Shown here: positions 29,732 to 36,780 of the stretch, one piece after another
Numbering within the stretch: position 1 is the first letter of the stretch
Layout of the letters: each line of letters starts with the position of its first letter
DNA from: an uncultured Olsenella sp.
GTDB taxonomy: Bacteria; Actinomycetota; Coriobacteriia; Coriobacteriales; Atopobiaceae
Length of the DNA stretch: 49,238 bases
NCBI GenBank assembly: GCA_947253595.1
Contig: CAMXZR010000002.1
Location: forward strand, 1-49,238
Reading direction: 5' to 3'
Notes under the pieces: generated by a model
The model's database searches: none
Told to the model about the DNA's origin: nothing
What the model saw: the letters and a program-made list of their open reading frames with translations, nothing else
Program-made: the position numbers and the translations under genes

Positions 29732-31129
29732 GGCAGCTTCTGGGCGAACCCTTCCGATGGTGAATCGGGCAGGTTCGCCCTTTTTGCCGTCGTAGCGCAT
29801 GACTACGACCACGTCCTCCTCGGACATGACCACCTGGTGGACGAAGGCATCGAGGATCTGGGCGTCCGACATCGCCCCCGCGCACTGGAGGAAGTCCGCG
29901 AAGTCCTCGGGGTCTATCTCGGGCACCGCAGCCTCGTCCAGGGCCGCCTGGGCGTCCCTGCGGCGCGCCTCCAGCGTGCGGATGCGCTCCTGCGCCTGCG
30001 GATGCACCACGCCCGCCTCGATGGCGTCCATGATGTGCCTGAGGCCGTCCTCTGCGGCCCTCAGCTCCCGCCGGGCGGCCTCCGCGCGCCCGCCCGACTC
30101 CGAGGACCTCCCGGCCTCGAGGATGGCCCTGGCGAGCCTCAGGGCCTCGCTGCGGTCCCCCATGGCGGCGCGGAACCTCCCGGCCACCTCGGACTCCAGC
30201 CAGTCGCGCCTGGCCGGCCTGACTCCGCAGCGCTTGCAGCCGTAGTACTCGTACTTGACGTTGCCCCTGCCGCGCCCCGAGAGGCCCACGAGGCCGCGAC
30301 CGCAGGAGGCGCATATGGCCTTCCCCGACAGCGCAAAGTCGCCCCAGTCCTCGTCGGAGCGGACCTTGCGCGCCCTGACGCGCTGGCACCTGTCGAACGT
30401 CTCGCGGCCCACTATCGACGGCATGCCGCCCTCCATCCTCACGTCGTCCCACACGTATGTCCCCACGTACTTCTCGTTCCTGAGCATCTGCTGGACCATC
30501 GAGGGGCCGCATGGCCTGCCGGTGTAGGTCGTGACGCCCCTGCCGGCCAGCTCGCGCGCGATCGCGTTGCAGGACATGCCCGCGAGGCGCATCTCGAAGG
30601 CGTCGTTGACGTGGCGCGCCTCCTCCGGGACCACCTCGTAGCGCCCGTCGCCGCCGGTGCGGTAGCCGTAGACGCGCACGCCGTTGGTGAGGCACCTCAG
30701 GGCGTTTCCGCGCATGCCGCGCCTGACGCGCGCGGAGGTCTTCGCCGACTCGCACGCGGCGAGCCCCTCCAGCAGCTTCTCGTAGATGATGCCCTCGGGG
30801 GAGTCGGGGATGGCCTCCATGGCCGAGACGAGGCGCACGCCCTTCGAGGCCAGCTCGCGCTTGTAGGCGGGGGCGTCGTAGGGGTCGCGCGAGAAGCGGT
30901 CCATCATGTAGACCACGACCACGTCGGACTCGCCCGCGTTGCCTATCATGCGACGGAACTCGGGGCGCTCGTCGGTCCTGCCGCTCATGGCGTGGTCGCA
31001 GTACTCGGCCACCACCTCGTAGCCCTCGCGCCCGCACCACTCGCCGCAGACCCTCAGCTGGTCGTCGATGGACGCCTCGCGCTGCTTCGAGCAGGAGAAT
31101 CGGGCGTATATCACCGCCTTCTTCGTCAT
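29690..31129 (-). CDS. Large serine recombinase (phage integrase)
   Basis: Site-specific recombinase that would integrate the phage. 479 aa. The resolvase domain is at about 1-150: nucleophile Ser12 in VIYARFS, the DRFSR segment at 77-81, and the long E helix after it. The recombinase domain spans roughly 155-260. A zinc ribbon has CASC at 273-276 and CKRC at 298-301. A predicted coiled coil rich in Ala, Arg and Glu covers about 330-410, as in large serine integrases. The last dozen residues (PGQDSNLRHAD) are antisense tRNA-Asn, and the TAA stop is the complement of the tRNA anticodon loop. The ATG at 31129 gives the full N-terminal beta strand, so I chose it. Confidence 0.92.
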   Translation of the reverse strand: MTKKAVIYARFSCSKQREASIDDQLRVCGEWCGREGYEVVAEYCDHAMSGRTDERPEFRRMIGNAGESDVVVVYMMDRFSRDPYDAPAYKRELASKGVRLVSAMEAIPDSPEGIIYEKLLEGLAACESAKTSARVRRGMRGNALRCLTNGVRVYGYRTGGDGRYEVVPEEARHVNDAFEMRLAGMSCNAIARELAGRGVTTYTGRPCGPSMVQQMLRNEKYVGTYVWDDVRMEGGMPSIVGRETFDRCQRVRARKVRSDEDWGDFALSGKAICASCGRGLVGLSGRGRGNVKYEYYGCKRCGVRPARRDWLESEVAGRFRAAMGDRSEALRLARAILEAGRSSESGGRAEAARRELRAAEDGLRHIMDAIEAGVVHPQAQERIRTLEARRRDAQAALDEAAVPEIDPEDFADFLQCAGAMSDAQILDAFVHQVVMSEEDVVVVMRYDGKKGEPARFTIGRVRPEAAWLPGQDSNLRHAD

Positions 31130-31204
31130 GCCCAGGCCGCCTCTCGCGGCTCCCTGACAATGTGCCTACGCATTCGAACCCCAATCTCGGAAGGTGCCTG
31201 CAAA

Positions 31205-31471
31205 ATGAAGCCGAAGGACGCCCGCAGCCGCAGGACGCCCGCCGTTGGCGACGAGCTGATAGACATGCGTCCCGGCAGGGGCGAGCAGCGATGGCGCGTG
31301 ACGAAGGTGAGCGAGGGAGGGGAGAGGGTGAAAGTCCTCGGCCTCCTGAACGGCGTGAGGCGCCCCCACGTCGTGCTCGAGCCCGTCGGCCAGCCCAGGC
31401 GCATCACCGTCTCCGTCAACGACGAGGGTGTGCTGGAGGGGCTGTGGCTGGCGCCTGAGTCGTGCCATTAG
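31205..31471 (+). CDS. Hypothetical basic protein, 88 aa
   Basis: I do not recognise the family. The ATG follows GGAAGG at 31189-31194. The protein is very basic at its start (KPKDARSRRTP) and then looks like a small beta-rich domain (GDELIDMRPG, WRVTKVSEGGERVKVLGLL, ITVSVNDEGVLEGLWLAPE). It is divergent from the recombinase and convergent with the 69-aa gene. A much longer open frame in the same register runs antisense to the recombinase and is a shadow. Confidence 0.55.
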   Translation: MKPKDARSRRTPAVGDELIDMRPGRGEQRWRVTKVSEGGERVKVLGLLNGVRRPHVVLEPVGQPRRITVSVNDEGVLEGLWLAPESCH

Positions 31472-31482
31472 CGGATGCGCAG

Positions 31483-31692
31483 CTATTTGAACGCCTTCCG
31501 CAGCAGATCCCAGGCGCTCACCATCGTGCGCTCGTAGATCGCCGACTGCACCTTGCGCTTCGGGTGCAGCCACCCCATGCCCCTCTTGCCGTAGCCGGGA
31601 ACCACGGCCTTCTTGACTTTGCGGGTCACCTTGCCCTTGGTGCGGGCGCTTATCGACTTCTTGATGCTGGGCTTGCGGATGCCGAACTTCAT
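31483..31692 (-). CDS. Small basic protein, 69 aa
   Basis: Strongly basic protein beginning MKFGIRKPSIKKSISAR, with a conserved-looking core PGYGKRGMGWLHPKRK and a C-terminal helix. GAGAGG lies about 8 nt before the ATG. Proteins of this kind occur as uncharacterised small ORFs in Actinomycetota and phages (from memory, not searched). It follows the membrane-anchored protein on the same strand and is the last gene of the repressor-side transcript before the recombinase. It could bind nucleic acid, but no function is shown. Confidence 0.65.
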   Translation of the reverse strand: MKFGIRKPSIKKSISARTKGKVTRKVKKAVVPGYGKRGMGWLHPKRKVQSAIYERTMVSAWDLLRKAFK

Positions 31693-31743
31693 GCTTTGCC
31701 TCTCGTCGCGGATTTTTCGTGCTCAGCGGACGGCCTTGTTGCG

Positions 31744-32421
31744 TCAGCTGGCAGCGTACTTTCCTGTATCTAGCATCGCCTCTGAGGTTCTCTGCGGATG
31801 CGCGGAAAGGATTGTTGGGTTGATGGTGCTGTCCTTTATGACCGCGCTTCCACCAGCGCTAAGGGCATATTCGACCGCTTCATCTATAGAGGCGTCGCTG
31901 ACGTTGGGGTCGAGCACCCTTGCTGCCACGCGGTAGAACTCTATGACCTGCTCGTATGGCCCGGACGCGTATGCCCTGAAGCCGGAGCGTGAGCTGTAGT
32001 AACCCCCGTAGCTCCCATAGTTGACCAGCTGAACGCTGAGATCGCCGCATGTACCGGCGAGCCCAAGAGACCCGTCGAAAGCTTGGAGCCGGAATTCTCT
32101 CTTGTAGTGCGTCCCGCTGCTGTCGTGTGGGTCGAAGCGCTCGACAGGCGTTATCGGCGTCTCGGCGATAGCGTTGTACTCGTCAACGAACCTTCCGAGC
32201 TGGTCTATCTCCTTAGGCTCCTCCCTCTCGGGCTTTTCCTTGGAGGCTACGGGGGCCTTCCCCCTGTCGTCGCCTTCCGTTGGCTGCGCCTGCTGCTTTC
32301 CGCAGTTTCCAAGGGCCGCACTGACGAAGACCAGGGCCACCACGATCGTTGCGAGTCTCTTGCCGAGACCCCCGCGCTTTGGCGGGTCTCCCGCCGCCTT
32401 CTTGCCGTCGAAAAGTCCCAC
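31744..32421 (-). CDS. Membrane-anchored protein of unknown function, 225 aa
   Basis: GTG start with a strong AGGAGG (32427-32432). A short basic N-terminus (KRGGLGKR) is followed by one hydrophobic segment at about residues 22-38. Next comes a charged linker rich in Lys, Glu and Pro, then a globular C-terminal domain from about residue 75 (FVDEYNAI, GLAGTCGDLSVQLVNYG). The Cys after the hydrophobic segment lies in LGNC, which is a poor lipobox, so a signal anchor is more likely than a lipoprotein. It sits in the lysogeny segment on the repressor strand and could be expressed in the lysogen. Lysogenic conversion or superinfection exclusion is a guess from position only. Confidence 0.75.
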   Translation of the reverse strand: MGLFDGKKAAGDPPKRGGLGKRLATIVVALVFVSAALGNCGKQQAQPTEGDDRGKAPVASKEKPEREEPKEIDQLGRFVDEYNAIAETPITPVERFDPHDSSGTHYKREFRLQAFDGSLGLAGTCGDLSVQLVNYGSYGGYYSSRSGFRAYASGPYEQVIEFYRVAARVLDPNVSDASIDEAVEYALSAGGSAVIKDSTINPTILSAHPQRTSEAMLDTGKYAAS

Positions 32422-32458
32422 GTCTTCCTCCTGCTCAACCCCCAGCTATGGGGGAAAA

Positions 32459-32626
32459 TTAGCTGGCGTCGCCGCGACGCCATTCTCCGCAGCTATCAAC
32501 CAACGCCCTCAACAGATGGAGAACGGAGTGACGCAGGTCGCTGTCTAACGCCTCAAATAGTCCAATGAGTTCGCGTTGCTCGGAATCCAGAGATTCATTT
32601 TCCGCGTGTTTTGGTTCCAATTGCAC
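32459..32626 (-). CDS. Small acidic helical protein, 55 aa
   Basis: GTG start behind a GAGAGAG purine run. The translation is mainly two predicted amphipathic helices (DSEQRELIGLFEALDSDLR and HSVLHLLRALVDS). This resembles the helical tail that often follows the HTH in short phage regulators. It lies between the repressor stop and the membrane protein on the same strand, so probably in the repressor transcript. No homologue is recognised. Confidence 0.5.
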   Translation of the reverse strand: MQLEPKHAENESLDSEQRELIGLFEALDSDLRHSVLHLLRALVDSCGEWRRGDAS

Positions 32627-32644
32627 CTCTCTCTCGTCATGTGG

Positions 32645-33277
32645 CTATGCGGTCTCCTCGGATGCCGCCTGAAACCAGACCACCGTCCCCATCAGCCTCA
32701 CGTCAGCGTCTTCTCCGGTAAATACCATGTCCTCGTAGTCATCGAACGAGTCGGCGACAAGTATCAGGCTCGATTGGCCCTTGAGATACCTGCGAAGCAC
32801 CGACTCACCCGGAGATGGCTCTGCAACGACGGCGCAGCCATTCCACGGCTCTAGGTCTGGGTCAACCATCACGAGGCAGCCCTCTGGGTATGATCGGTTC
32901 ATGCAGTTGCCCTCTACTCTGAGCATGAATGCCCTGGGATGGTTTCTGGCGACGCTCTCTGGCACTTCCACCTCACGCTCGTCGAGAATCTCCTCCGTGG
33001 CGTCGCCCGCGTGTGTCGAGCCAAGCACGAGCAGCGGGACCATCCCTGACGTGCCTGCAAGTGACAGCGACCCAGCCGGCCGCTCCTCGGCGACGATGTC
33101 TGATGTTGACACGCCAAATACCCCAGCGAGCTTCTGGACCATTCCCATGCGCGGGCTCGACCATCCGTTCTCCCACTGTGTGACAGTAGACCGGGCAACC
33201 CCAAGCCTGTCTGCCAGCTCGTTCTGAGTCAGGCCGATGGAGTCCCTGAATCGCTTTATGTTTGATGAGACGGACAT
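32645..33277 (-). CDS. CI-like repressor: XRE HTH plus S24/LexA-type domain
   Basis: Represses the lytic promoter and keeps lysogeny. 210 aa from the ATG at 33277, with GAGGAG before it; an upstream in-frame ATG would put the start across the operator. The HTH covers residues 7-60 (LTQNELADRLGVARSTVTQW). The C-terminal domain has the LexA/CI layout. A candidate Ala-Gly cleavage site is at 90-91 (STHAGD). The nucleophile position reads VEGNCMNR, so Cys125 replaces Ser. The base position in GESVLRRYL reads Arg162 where LexA has Lys. The fold should be kept, but self-cleavage is doubtful, so RecA-triggered induction may be impaired or work differently. Confidence 0.9.
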   Translation of the reverse strand: MSVSSNIKRFRDSIGLTQNELADRLGVARSTVTQWENGWSSPRMGMVQKLAGVFGVSTSDIVAEERPAGSLSLAGTSGMVPLLVLGSTHAGDATEEILDEREVEVPESVARNHPRAFMLRVEGNCMNRSYPEGCLVMVDPDLEPWNGCAVVAEPSPGESVLRRYLKGQSSLILVADSFDDYEDMVFTGEDADVRLMGTVVWFQAASEETA

Positions 33278-33377
33278 ATCTACTCCTCTTGTCAATCTTT
33301 TAGAACATTTTAGGCGATTTAACTTGACCAAACTATGTTTGATTAACTAACATGTTCTTAACGAAAGGAGGAGGCGA
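33278..33377. promoter_or_regulatory. Divergent repressor/Cro operator and promoters
   Basis: AT-rich 100-bp gap between two divergent HTH genes. Rightward promoter: TTGACC (33324-33329), 18-bp spacer, TAACAT (33348-33353). Leftward: a TAAAAT-like -10 on the minus strand at 33307-33312 with a weak -35. Candidate operators: a dyad centred at 33335 (CAAAC-TAT-GTTTG, with more matching bases outside), the inverted copies AGAACAT (33302-33308) and ATGTTCT (33352-33358), and AACATGTT overlapping the rightward -10. AAAGGAGG at 33364-33371 serves cro. Confidence 0.7.
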
Positions 33378-33575
33378 ATGAGGTCACTTAAGGACGTTCG
33401 CCAAGAGCGAGGCGTCAAGCAAAAGGCAGTGGCAGACTACCTTGGAATCTCCCGTCAGACTTACAACCGCTACGAAACCCAGCAGGAAAAAATGACGATT
33501 GAGCAGGCGAAGAGTGTTTGCAAGTTTCTACACTGCAGCGTCGCCGATATTTTTTTGCCGCAAGAGGTCAATTAA
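33378..33575 (+). CDS. Cro-like XRE transcription regulator, 65 aa
   Basis: First gene of the early operon and counterpart of the CI-like repressor. Nearly all of it is an XRE helix-turn-helix (LKDVRQERGVKQKAVADYLG, then ISRQTYNRYET), ending with the DIFLPQEVN tail common in small XRE regulators. AAAGGAGG lies 7 nt before the ATG. It probably binds the operators just upstream and switches the phage to the lytic programme. Confidence 0.88.
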   Translation: MRSLKDVRQERGVKQKAVADYLGISRQTYNRYETQQEKMTIEQAKSVCKFLHCSVADIFLPQEVN

Positions 33576-33602
33576 ACAAACATCCATTGAGAGGTCAATC
33601 AG

Positions 33603-33719
33603 ATGAACGAAGAGAAGGACGAGGAGCCCTTCGAGCCGCTGACCTACGAGGCGTGGTTCGCGTCGCGCGTCATCGCCCTCTACCGCGAGTGGGTCAAGGC
33701 TGGCAGGCCCGGGCGTTGA
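33603..33719 (+). CDS. Small acidic protein, 38 aa
   Basis: ATG preceded by GAGAGG. It begins with an acidic stretch (NEEKDEEPFEPLTYEAWF), followed by a helix SRVIALYREWVKAGRPGR. Its stop overlaps the TTG of the next gene (TTGA), as across this operon, which supports it as a real gene. Function unknown. Confidence 0.6.
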   Translation: MNEEKDEEPFEPLTYEAWFASRVIALYREWVKAGRPGR

Positions 33720-34081
33720 GGTGGACCACCGGGGACATCGGCTACTTGGAGCGGCACGCCCGCGAGGGCGCGGCTGCGGTGGCGCATGCCCTTGGGAGGT
33801 CCAGGGCCTCGGTCGTGTGCCAGGCCCACCGGTACGGCATATCGCTGCGCCGCTCGTGGCAGTGCCCGAGGTGCGGGCGGGTCACCTACAGGCCCCTCTC
33901 GCAGGACACGGGATGGTGCTCCTGCTGCGCCAAGGAGAAGCGGGTGGGAGAGATCGCCGAGCAGGTCAGGGAGATGGAGAGGGAGGTGATGCGGGAGAGG
34001 GACATGAACCGGGAGAGGCAGCGGCTCTACTCGCGCAAGAGCCGCGCCAAGAGCAGCCTCAAATCGATGAAAGAGAAATGA
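33716..34081 (+). CDS. HTH / zinc-ribbon protein, 121 aa
   Basis: Putative DNA-binding early protein. An N-terminal Myb/GcrA-like helical unit (RWTTGDIGYLERHAREG, then AHALGRSRASVVCQAHRYG) is followed by a four-Cys zinc ribbon (CPRCG at about 47, CSCC at about 66) and a long, highly charged C-terminal helix rich in Arg, Glu and Met. The TTG start overlaps the preceding stop. The frame is open upstream through the cro tail, but no other start fits. It may regulate phage early transcription; the target is unknown. Confidence 0.7.
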   Translation: MRWTTGDIGYLERHAREGAAAVAHALGRSRASVVCQAHRYGISLRRSWQCPRCGRVTYRPLSQDTGWCSCCAKEKRVGEIAEQVREMEREVMRERDMNRERQRLYSRKSRAKSSLKSMKEK

Positions 34082-34124
34082 CAGTAGGCGCGAGCTGCGG
34101 AAACGCGAAACGAAGGAGGAATTT

Positions 34125-34346
34125 GTGAAGAGAGTGAGAAGAGAGGCGGGCACCCCCAACCACCAAGTCACGGGAGCCCGCCACGGCAACGAGGCCACGC
34201 TGAGGATATCACCCGCGCGAGACCGCCGCGAGGTCTTCCTCTGCGGCCTGCTCCTGGGCCTCGGCCTTGGCGCCATGGCGCTGGCTGCGGTCGTGTGGCT
34301 CTGGGCGGTCCCCACGGTGGGCGCGGCCCTCGTGGCGATGCGATGA
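34125..34346 (+). CDS. Single-pass membrane protein, 73 aa
   Basis: GTG start with AAGGAGGA at 34112-34119. A basic N-terminal half is followed by one or two close hydrophobic stretches at residues 38-70 (CGLLLGLGLGAMALAAVVWLW). The stop overlaps the start of the nuclease gene (ATGA). Function unknown; small early membrane proteins in phages often affect the host envelope or exclusion, which is only a possibility here. Confidence 0.65.
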   Translation: MKRVRREAGTPNHQVTGARHGNEATLRISPARDRREVFLCGLLLGLGLGAMALAAVVWLWAVPTVGAALVAMR

Positions 34347-34705
34347 GCCGCAGCAGGACGAGCGCCCGGAAGGCCGGGGCGAGGTTCGAGCGCGAGGTCG
34401 CCGACTTCCTGGCGACGGCGCTCGGAGACCCGTCAATCGACCGCAGGGTGAAGACGGGAGCAAGGGACAGGGGCGACGTTGCCAACGTCCGCGCGAACGG
34501 CCTGCGGGCCGTCGTGGAGTGCAAGGACGTGGCGAGGACGGACCTCGCCGGGTGGCTTGGCGAGGCGGAGGCCGAGAGGGCCAACGACGGGGCGGACGTG
34601 GGCGTGGTCATCCACAAGCGCCGTGGCGTCTCAGACCCCGGCGAGCAGTACGTGACGATGACGCTGCGGACGTTCGCGGCCATGGCGATTGGAGAGATGC
34701 GATGA
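34343..34705 (+). CDS. PD-(D/E)XK nuclease, Holliday-junction-resolvase-like
   Basis: 120 aa, the size of small phage resolvases. Motifs: FEREVADFL with Glu17, GDVANV with Asp45, and VVECKD with Glu59 and Lys61, the typical D-ExK metal site. A later segment, DLAGWLGEAEAERA, matches the helical part of archaeal-type resolvase-like phage nucleases. It probably trims or resolves recombination intermediates together with the ERF protein downstream. ATG overlaps the preceding stop and TGA overlaps the next ATG. Confidence 0.75.
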   Translation: MSRSRTSARKAGARFEREVADFLATALGDPSIDRRVKTGARDRGDVANVRANGLRAVVECKDVARTDLAGWLGEAEAERANDGADVGVVIHKRRGVSDPGEQYVTMTLRTFAAMAIGEMR

Positions 34706-34989
34706 GGGTTATCAGCGGAAGGTGCGTGGAGAGGCTCAGGGAGGTCGGCGTGGCGCTCGACGGCCTAAGCGAGGCCAAGGCGGTGCCAAAGGGCGGCGGA
34801 GAGCCTATTGACCTGACGGAGTTCGCGATGGGGATGCATGAGGGGGTCGCCCTCGCCGTCGGGCTCGTGGACGGGTCGCTGACCGCCGACGCGGAGGCCC
34901 GCGAGTACATCAGCGCGGCCATGCACGCATACCTCGACCTGCGCCGCCAGCTCGCGGGTGGGGACGGGGGCGAGCGCGATGGTGAGTAG
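34702..34989 (+). CDS. Hypothetical phage protein, 95 aa
   Basis: No family recognised. ATG overlaps the nuclease stop. Mostly helical, with an acidic middle (GGGEPIDLTEFAMGMHEG) and a C-terminal helix (REYISAAMHAYLDLRRQLA). It overlaps the start of the DUF1351 gene by 11 bp, so its translation is probably coupled to the recombination genes. Confidence 0.7.
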   Translation: MRVISGRCVERLREVGVALDGLSEAKAVPKGGGEPIDLTEFAMGMHEGVALAVGLVDGSLTADAEAREYISAAMHAYLDLRRQLAGGDGGERDGE

Positions 34990-36058
34990 CGAGACCATCG
35001 AGGCCGAGGCCACGCCCATCGACCCGCCCGAGGTTATCTCCGGCGCCGCACGCTGGGTGTCGGAGCAGCGAGAGCGCGTCGGGCGCATCGCCGAGGAGTT
35101 CCGGCCGCACGAGATCACGAGCGCCAAGGACTACAGGGACAGCAAGCGCGCCCGCACGCTGGCACGAAACGCAATCAAGGAGGTGGATGACGCCAAGAGG
35201 GCGCAGACCAAGGCCATCAAGGACGCGGTGGGCGCCTTCGAGGCCGACGTGCGCGAGCTGCTGACGCCCCTCAAGGGGATAGACGAGGCCTACAGGTCAG
35301 CCCTTTCCAGCTACGAGGAGATGGTCATCGACTCCCGCACGCAGGACGTGGAGGCCTGGTACCTGGAGACGCAGGGGGACATGGCGGCGATGGTGCCCTT
35401 CAAGGCCATCTGGGACCGCTACTCGGCCGAGGGAAAGTGGGGCAACTACGGCACCGACGCCGAGGCCATCAAGGCCGACGTGTACGAGCGCGTGGGCGCC
35501 ATCGAGCGCGACTGGGCCACCATCGACTCCAGCCCCTACTCCGACGAGGAGACGGCCGCCATCAAGGCAAGCTACTGCAAGAGCCTGGACCTCAGCGCCG
35601 CCATGCGCGAGGCGCAGGAGGAGCGGGAGCGCCGCGATCGCATCGCCCAGGTCGAGGCCGAGAGGAGGCGCCGCGCCGAGGAGGCGGAGCGCGCCATGCG
35701 CGAGGCGCAGGAGGCCCGCGAGAGGCGGGAGGCCGAGGAGGCTCAGGCCAGGGCCGAGGCCGAGGAGCGCGACAGGCGCGAGAGGCTTGCCGAGGCAGAG
35801 GAGGCGCTGCAGAGGCGCGTCGCCACGGGCCAGGAGCCTCCGGCCCCCCCGATGGCGCCACCCATGGCCCCTCCCGCGCCCGAGTCGGTCTGCGCGGTCG
35901 CGCTCATGCCGTCCCTGACCGCCGACGCGATAAGGGCCGCGCGCCAGGCGCTCGCCTCGGCGGGCGTCGAGGCCAGCGTGATAGCCCTCACGCCCGAGAC
36001 CTACGCGAGCGTCACAACCCACATCGAGTGCCTGAGGAGTGCCAATGAGCGGCGCTAG
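34979..36058 (+). CDS. DUF1351-type coiled-coil phage protein
   Basis: 359 aa. The N-terminal 200 residues look like DUF1351: repeated helices with KDYRDSKRARTLARNAIKEV, a linker with FEADVRELLTPLKGIDEAY, and WYLETQG further on. Residues about 210-285 form an extreme charged helix rich in Ala, Arg and Glu, predicted coiled coil. A Pro/Ala linker and a small C-terminal alpha/beta domain (CAVALMPSLTADAIRAARQAL) follow. DUF1351 proteins are commonly found beside RecT or ERF annealases, as here, so a role in phage recombination is likely but unproven. I chose ATG 34979, the first Met not buried in the preceding gene. Confidence 0.75.
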   Translation: MVSSETIEAEATPIDPPEVISGAARWVSEQRERVGRIAEEFRPHEITSAKDYRDSKRARTLARNAIKEVDDAKRAQTKAIKDAVGAFEADVRELLTPLKGIDEAYRSALSSYEEMVIDSRTQDVEAWYLETQGDMAAMVPFKAIWDRYSAEGKWGNYGTDAEAIKADVYERVGAIERDWATIDSSPYSDEETAAIKASYCKSLDLSAAMREAQEERERRDRIAQVEAERRRRAEEAERAMREAQEARERREAEEAQARAEAEERDRRERLAEAEEALQRRVATGQEPPAPPMAPPMAPPAPESVCAVALMPSLTADAIRAARQALASAGVEASVIALTPETYASVTTHIECLRSANERR

Positions 36059-36626
36059 CGAGAGGGCGGAAAAGAGCATCTGGGAGGCCATATCGTCAGC
36101 GCAGGCGGACGTGGTCGTGCCCAAGGCCAAGTACAACGCCTTCGGGAAGTTCCACTACCGCAGCTTCGAGGACCTGGTCGCCTCGGTCAAGAGGGCCTGC
36201 GCCAAGCACGGCCTCGTGGTCACGCTCAGCGACGAGGTCGTGGCCGTGGGGGAGCGCACCTATGTCCGCTCGACCGCCACGGCGCGCTTCGCCGACGGCG
36301 GGGATGGAGAGGCGTCAGCGACGGCCTACGCGCGCGAGGACGAGCACAAGAAGGGAAGCGACGACGCGCAGGTGACCGGCATGGCCTCCTCCTACGCGCG
36401 CAAGTACGCCCTCTGCGGCCTCTTCGCGGTGGACGGCGACGGAGACCCCGACGAGGCCGCGCCCGCCGAGAACCCCAAGGGGAGGCAGGCACCCGAGAGC
36501 GGCCCCTTCACCGCCCGCTGCAGGACCTGCGGCACGGCCTACACGTTCGCGTCCCGCGAGCAGTACGAGGCCTTCGCGGCCACGGCGACCTGCTGCGGCA
36601 ATCCGGACTGGGTCGTAGATGCCTAG
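36045..36626 (+). CDS. ERF-family single-strand annealing protein
   Basis: Phage recombinase that anneals complementary single strands. 193 aa from ATG 36045, with GAGGAG at 36034-36039; a GTG at 36039 is the alternative. The ERF core shows KYNAFGKFHYRSFEDLVASV, GLVVTLSDEV and the segment DDAQVTGMASSYARKYAL, which is very typical of the family. The tail has four Cys (CRTCG, then CC), a possible zinc ribbon. It lies between DUF1351 and SSB, a standard recombination cassette. Confidence 0.88.
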   Translation: MSGASERAEKSIWEAISSAQADVVVPKAKYNAFGKFHYRSFEDLVASVKRACAKHGLVVTLSDEVVAVGERTYVRSTATARFADGGDGEASATAYAREDEHKKGSDDAQVTGMASSYARKYALCGLFAVDGDGDPDEAAPAENPKGRQAPESGPFTARCRTCGTAYTFASREQYEAFAATATCCGNPDWVVDA

Positions 36627-36765
36627 CGGCGTCGAGGACTACGCCGAGCTCGAGGCCCTCCAGCAGCAGCTCATGGAGGAGGTCGAGAGCATGCGTAGGT
36701 CCGGCCTGCAGCTGGCGCGCAACGAGCGCGCCTACCGCAAGGCCCTCGCCACGCGAATGTGGTAG
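36619..36765 (+). CDS. N-terminal fragment of a split phage protein (48 aa)
   Basis: The ATG overlaps the ERF gene end. It encodes a coiled-coil start (DYAELEALQQQLMEEVESM) and LARNERAYRKALATRMW, then an amber stop at 36763. In related phages (from memory) this sequence runs on as one protein of about 110 aa, with a continuation like that in 36781-36963. The same frame is open across the TAG, so this is one gene interrupted by a nonsense codon, not a frameshift. Confidence 0.6.
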   Translation: MPSGVEDYAELEALQQQLMEEVESMRRSGLQLARNERAYRKALATRMW

Positions 36766-36780
36766 GAGAGGGCGGCCGGG

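Noticed and set aside
29699..31471. 590-codon open frame antisense to the recombinase
   Set aside because: High-GC shadow frame rich in Ala, Arg, Gly, His and Pro with no domain. Only its last 88 codons (31205-31471) have a start with a ribosome binding site and are kept as a gene.
32300..32421. Lipoprotein signal in the 225-aa membrane protein
   Set aside because: The Cys is in LGNC; Asn before Cys does not fit the lipobox consensus, so a membrane anchor is the safer call.
32439..32456. Small hairpin CCCCCA-TAGC-TGGGGG-like between the 55-aa and 225-aa genes
   Set aside because: Only about 6 bp with no U-tract in the direction of transcription and directly before a ribosome binding site; too weak to call a terminator.
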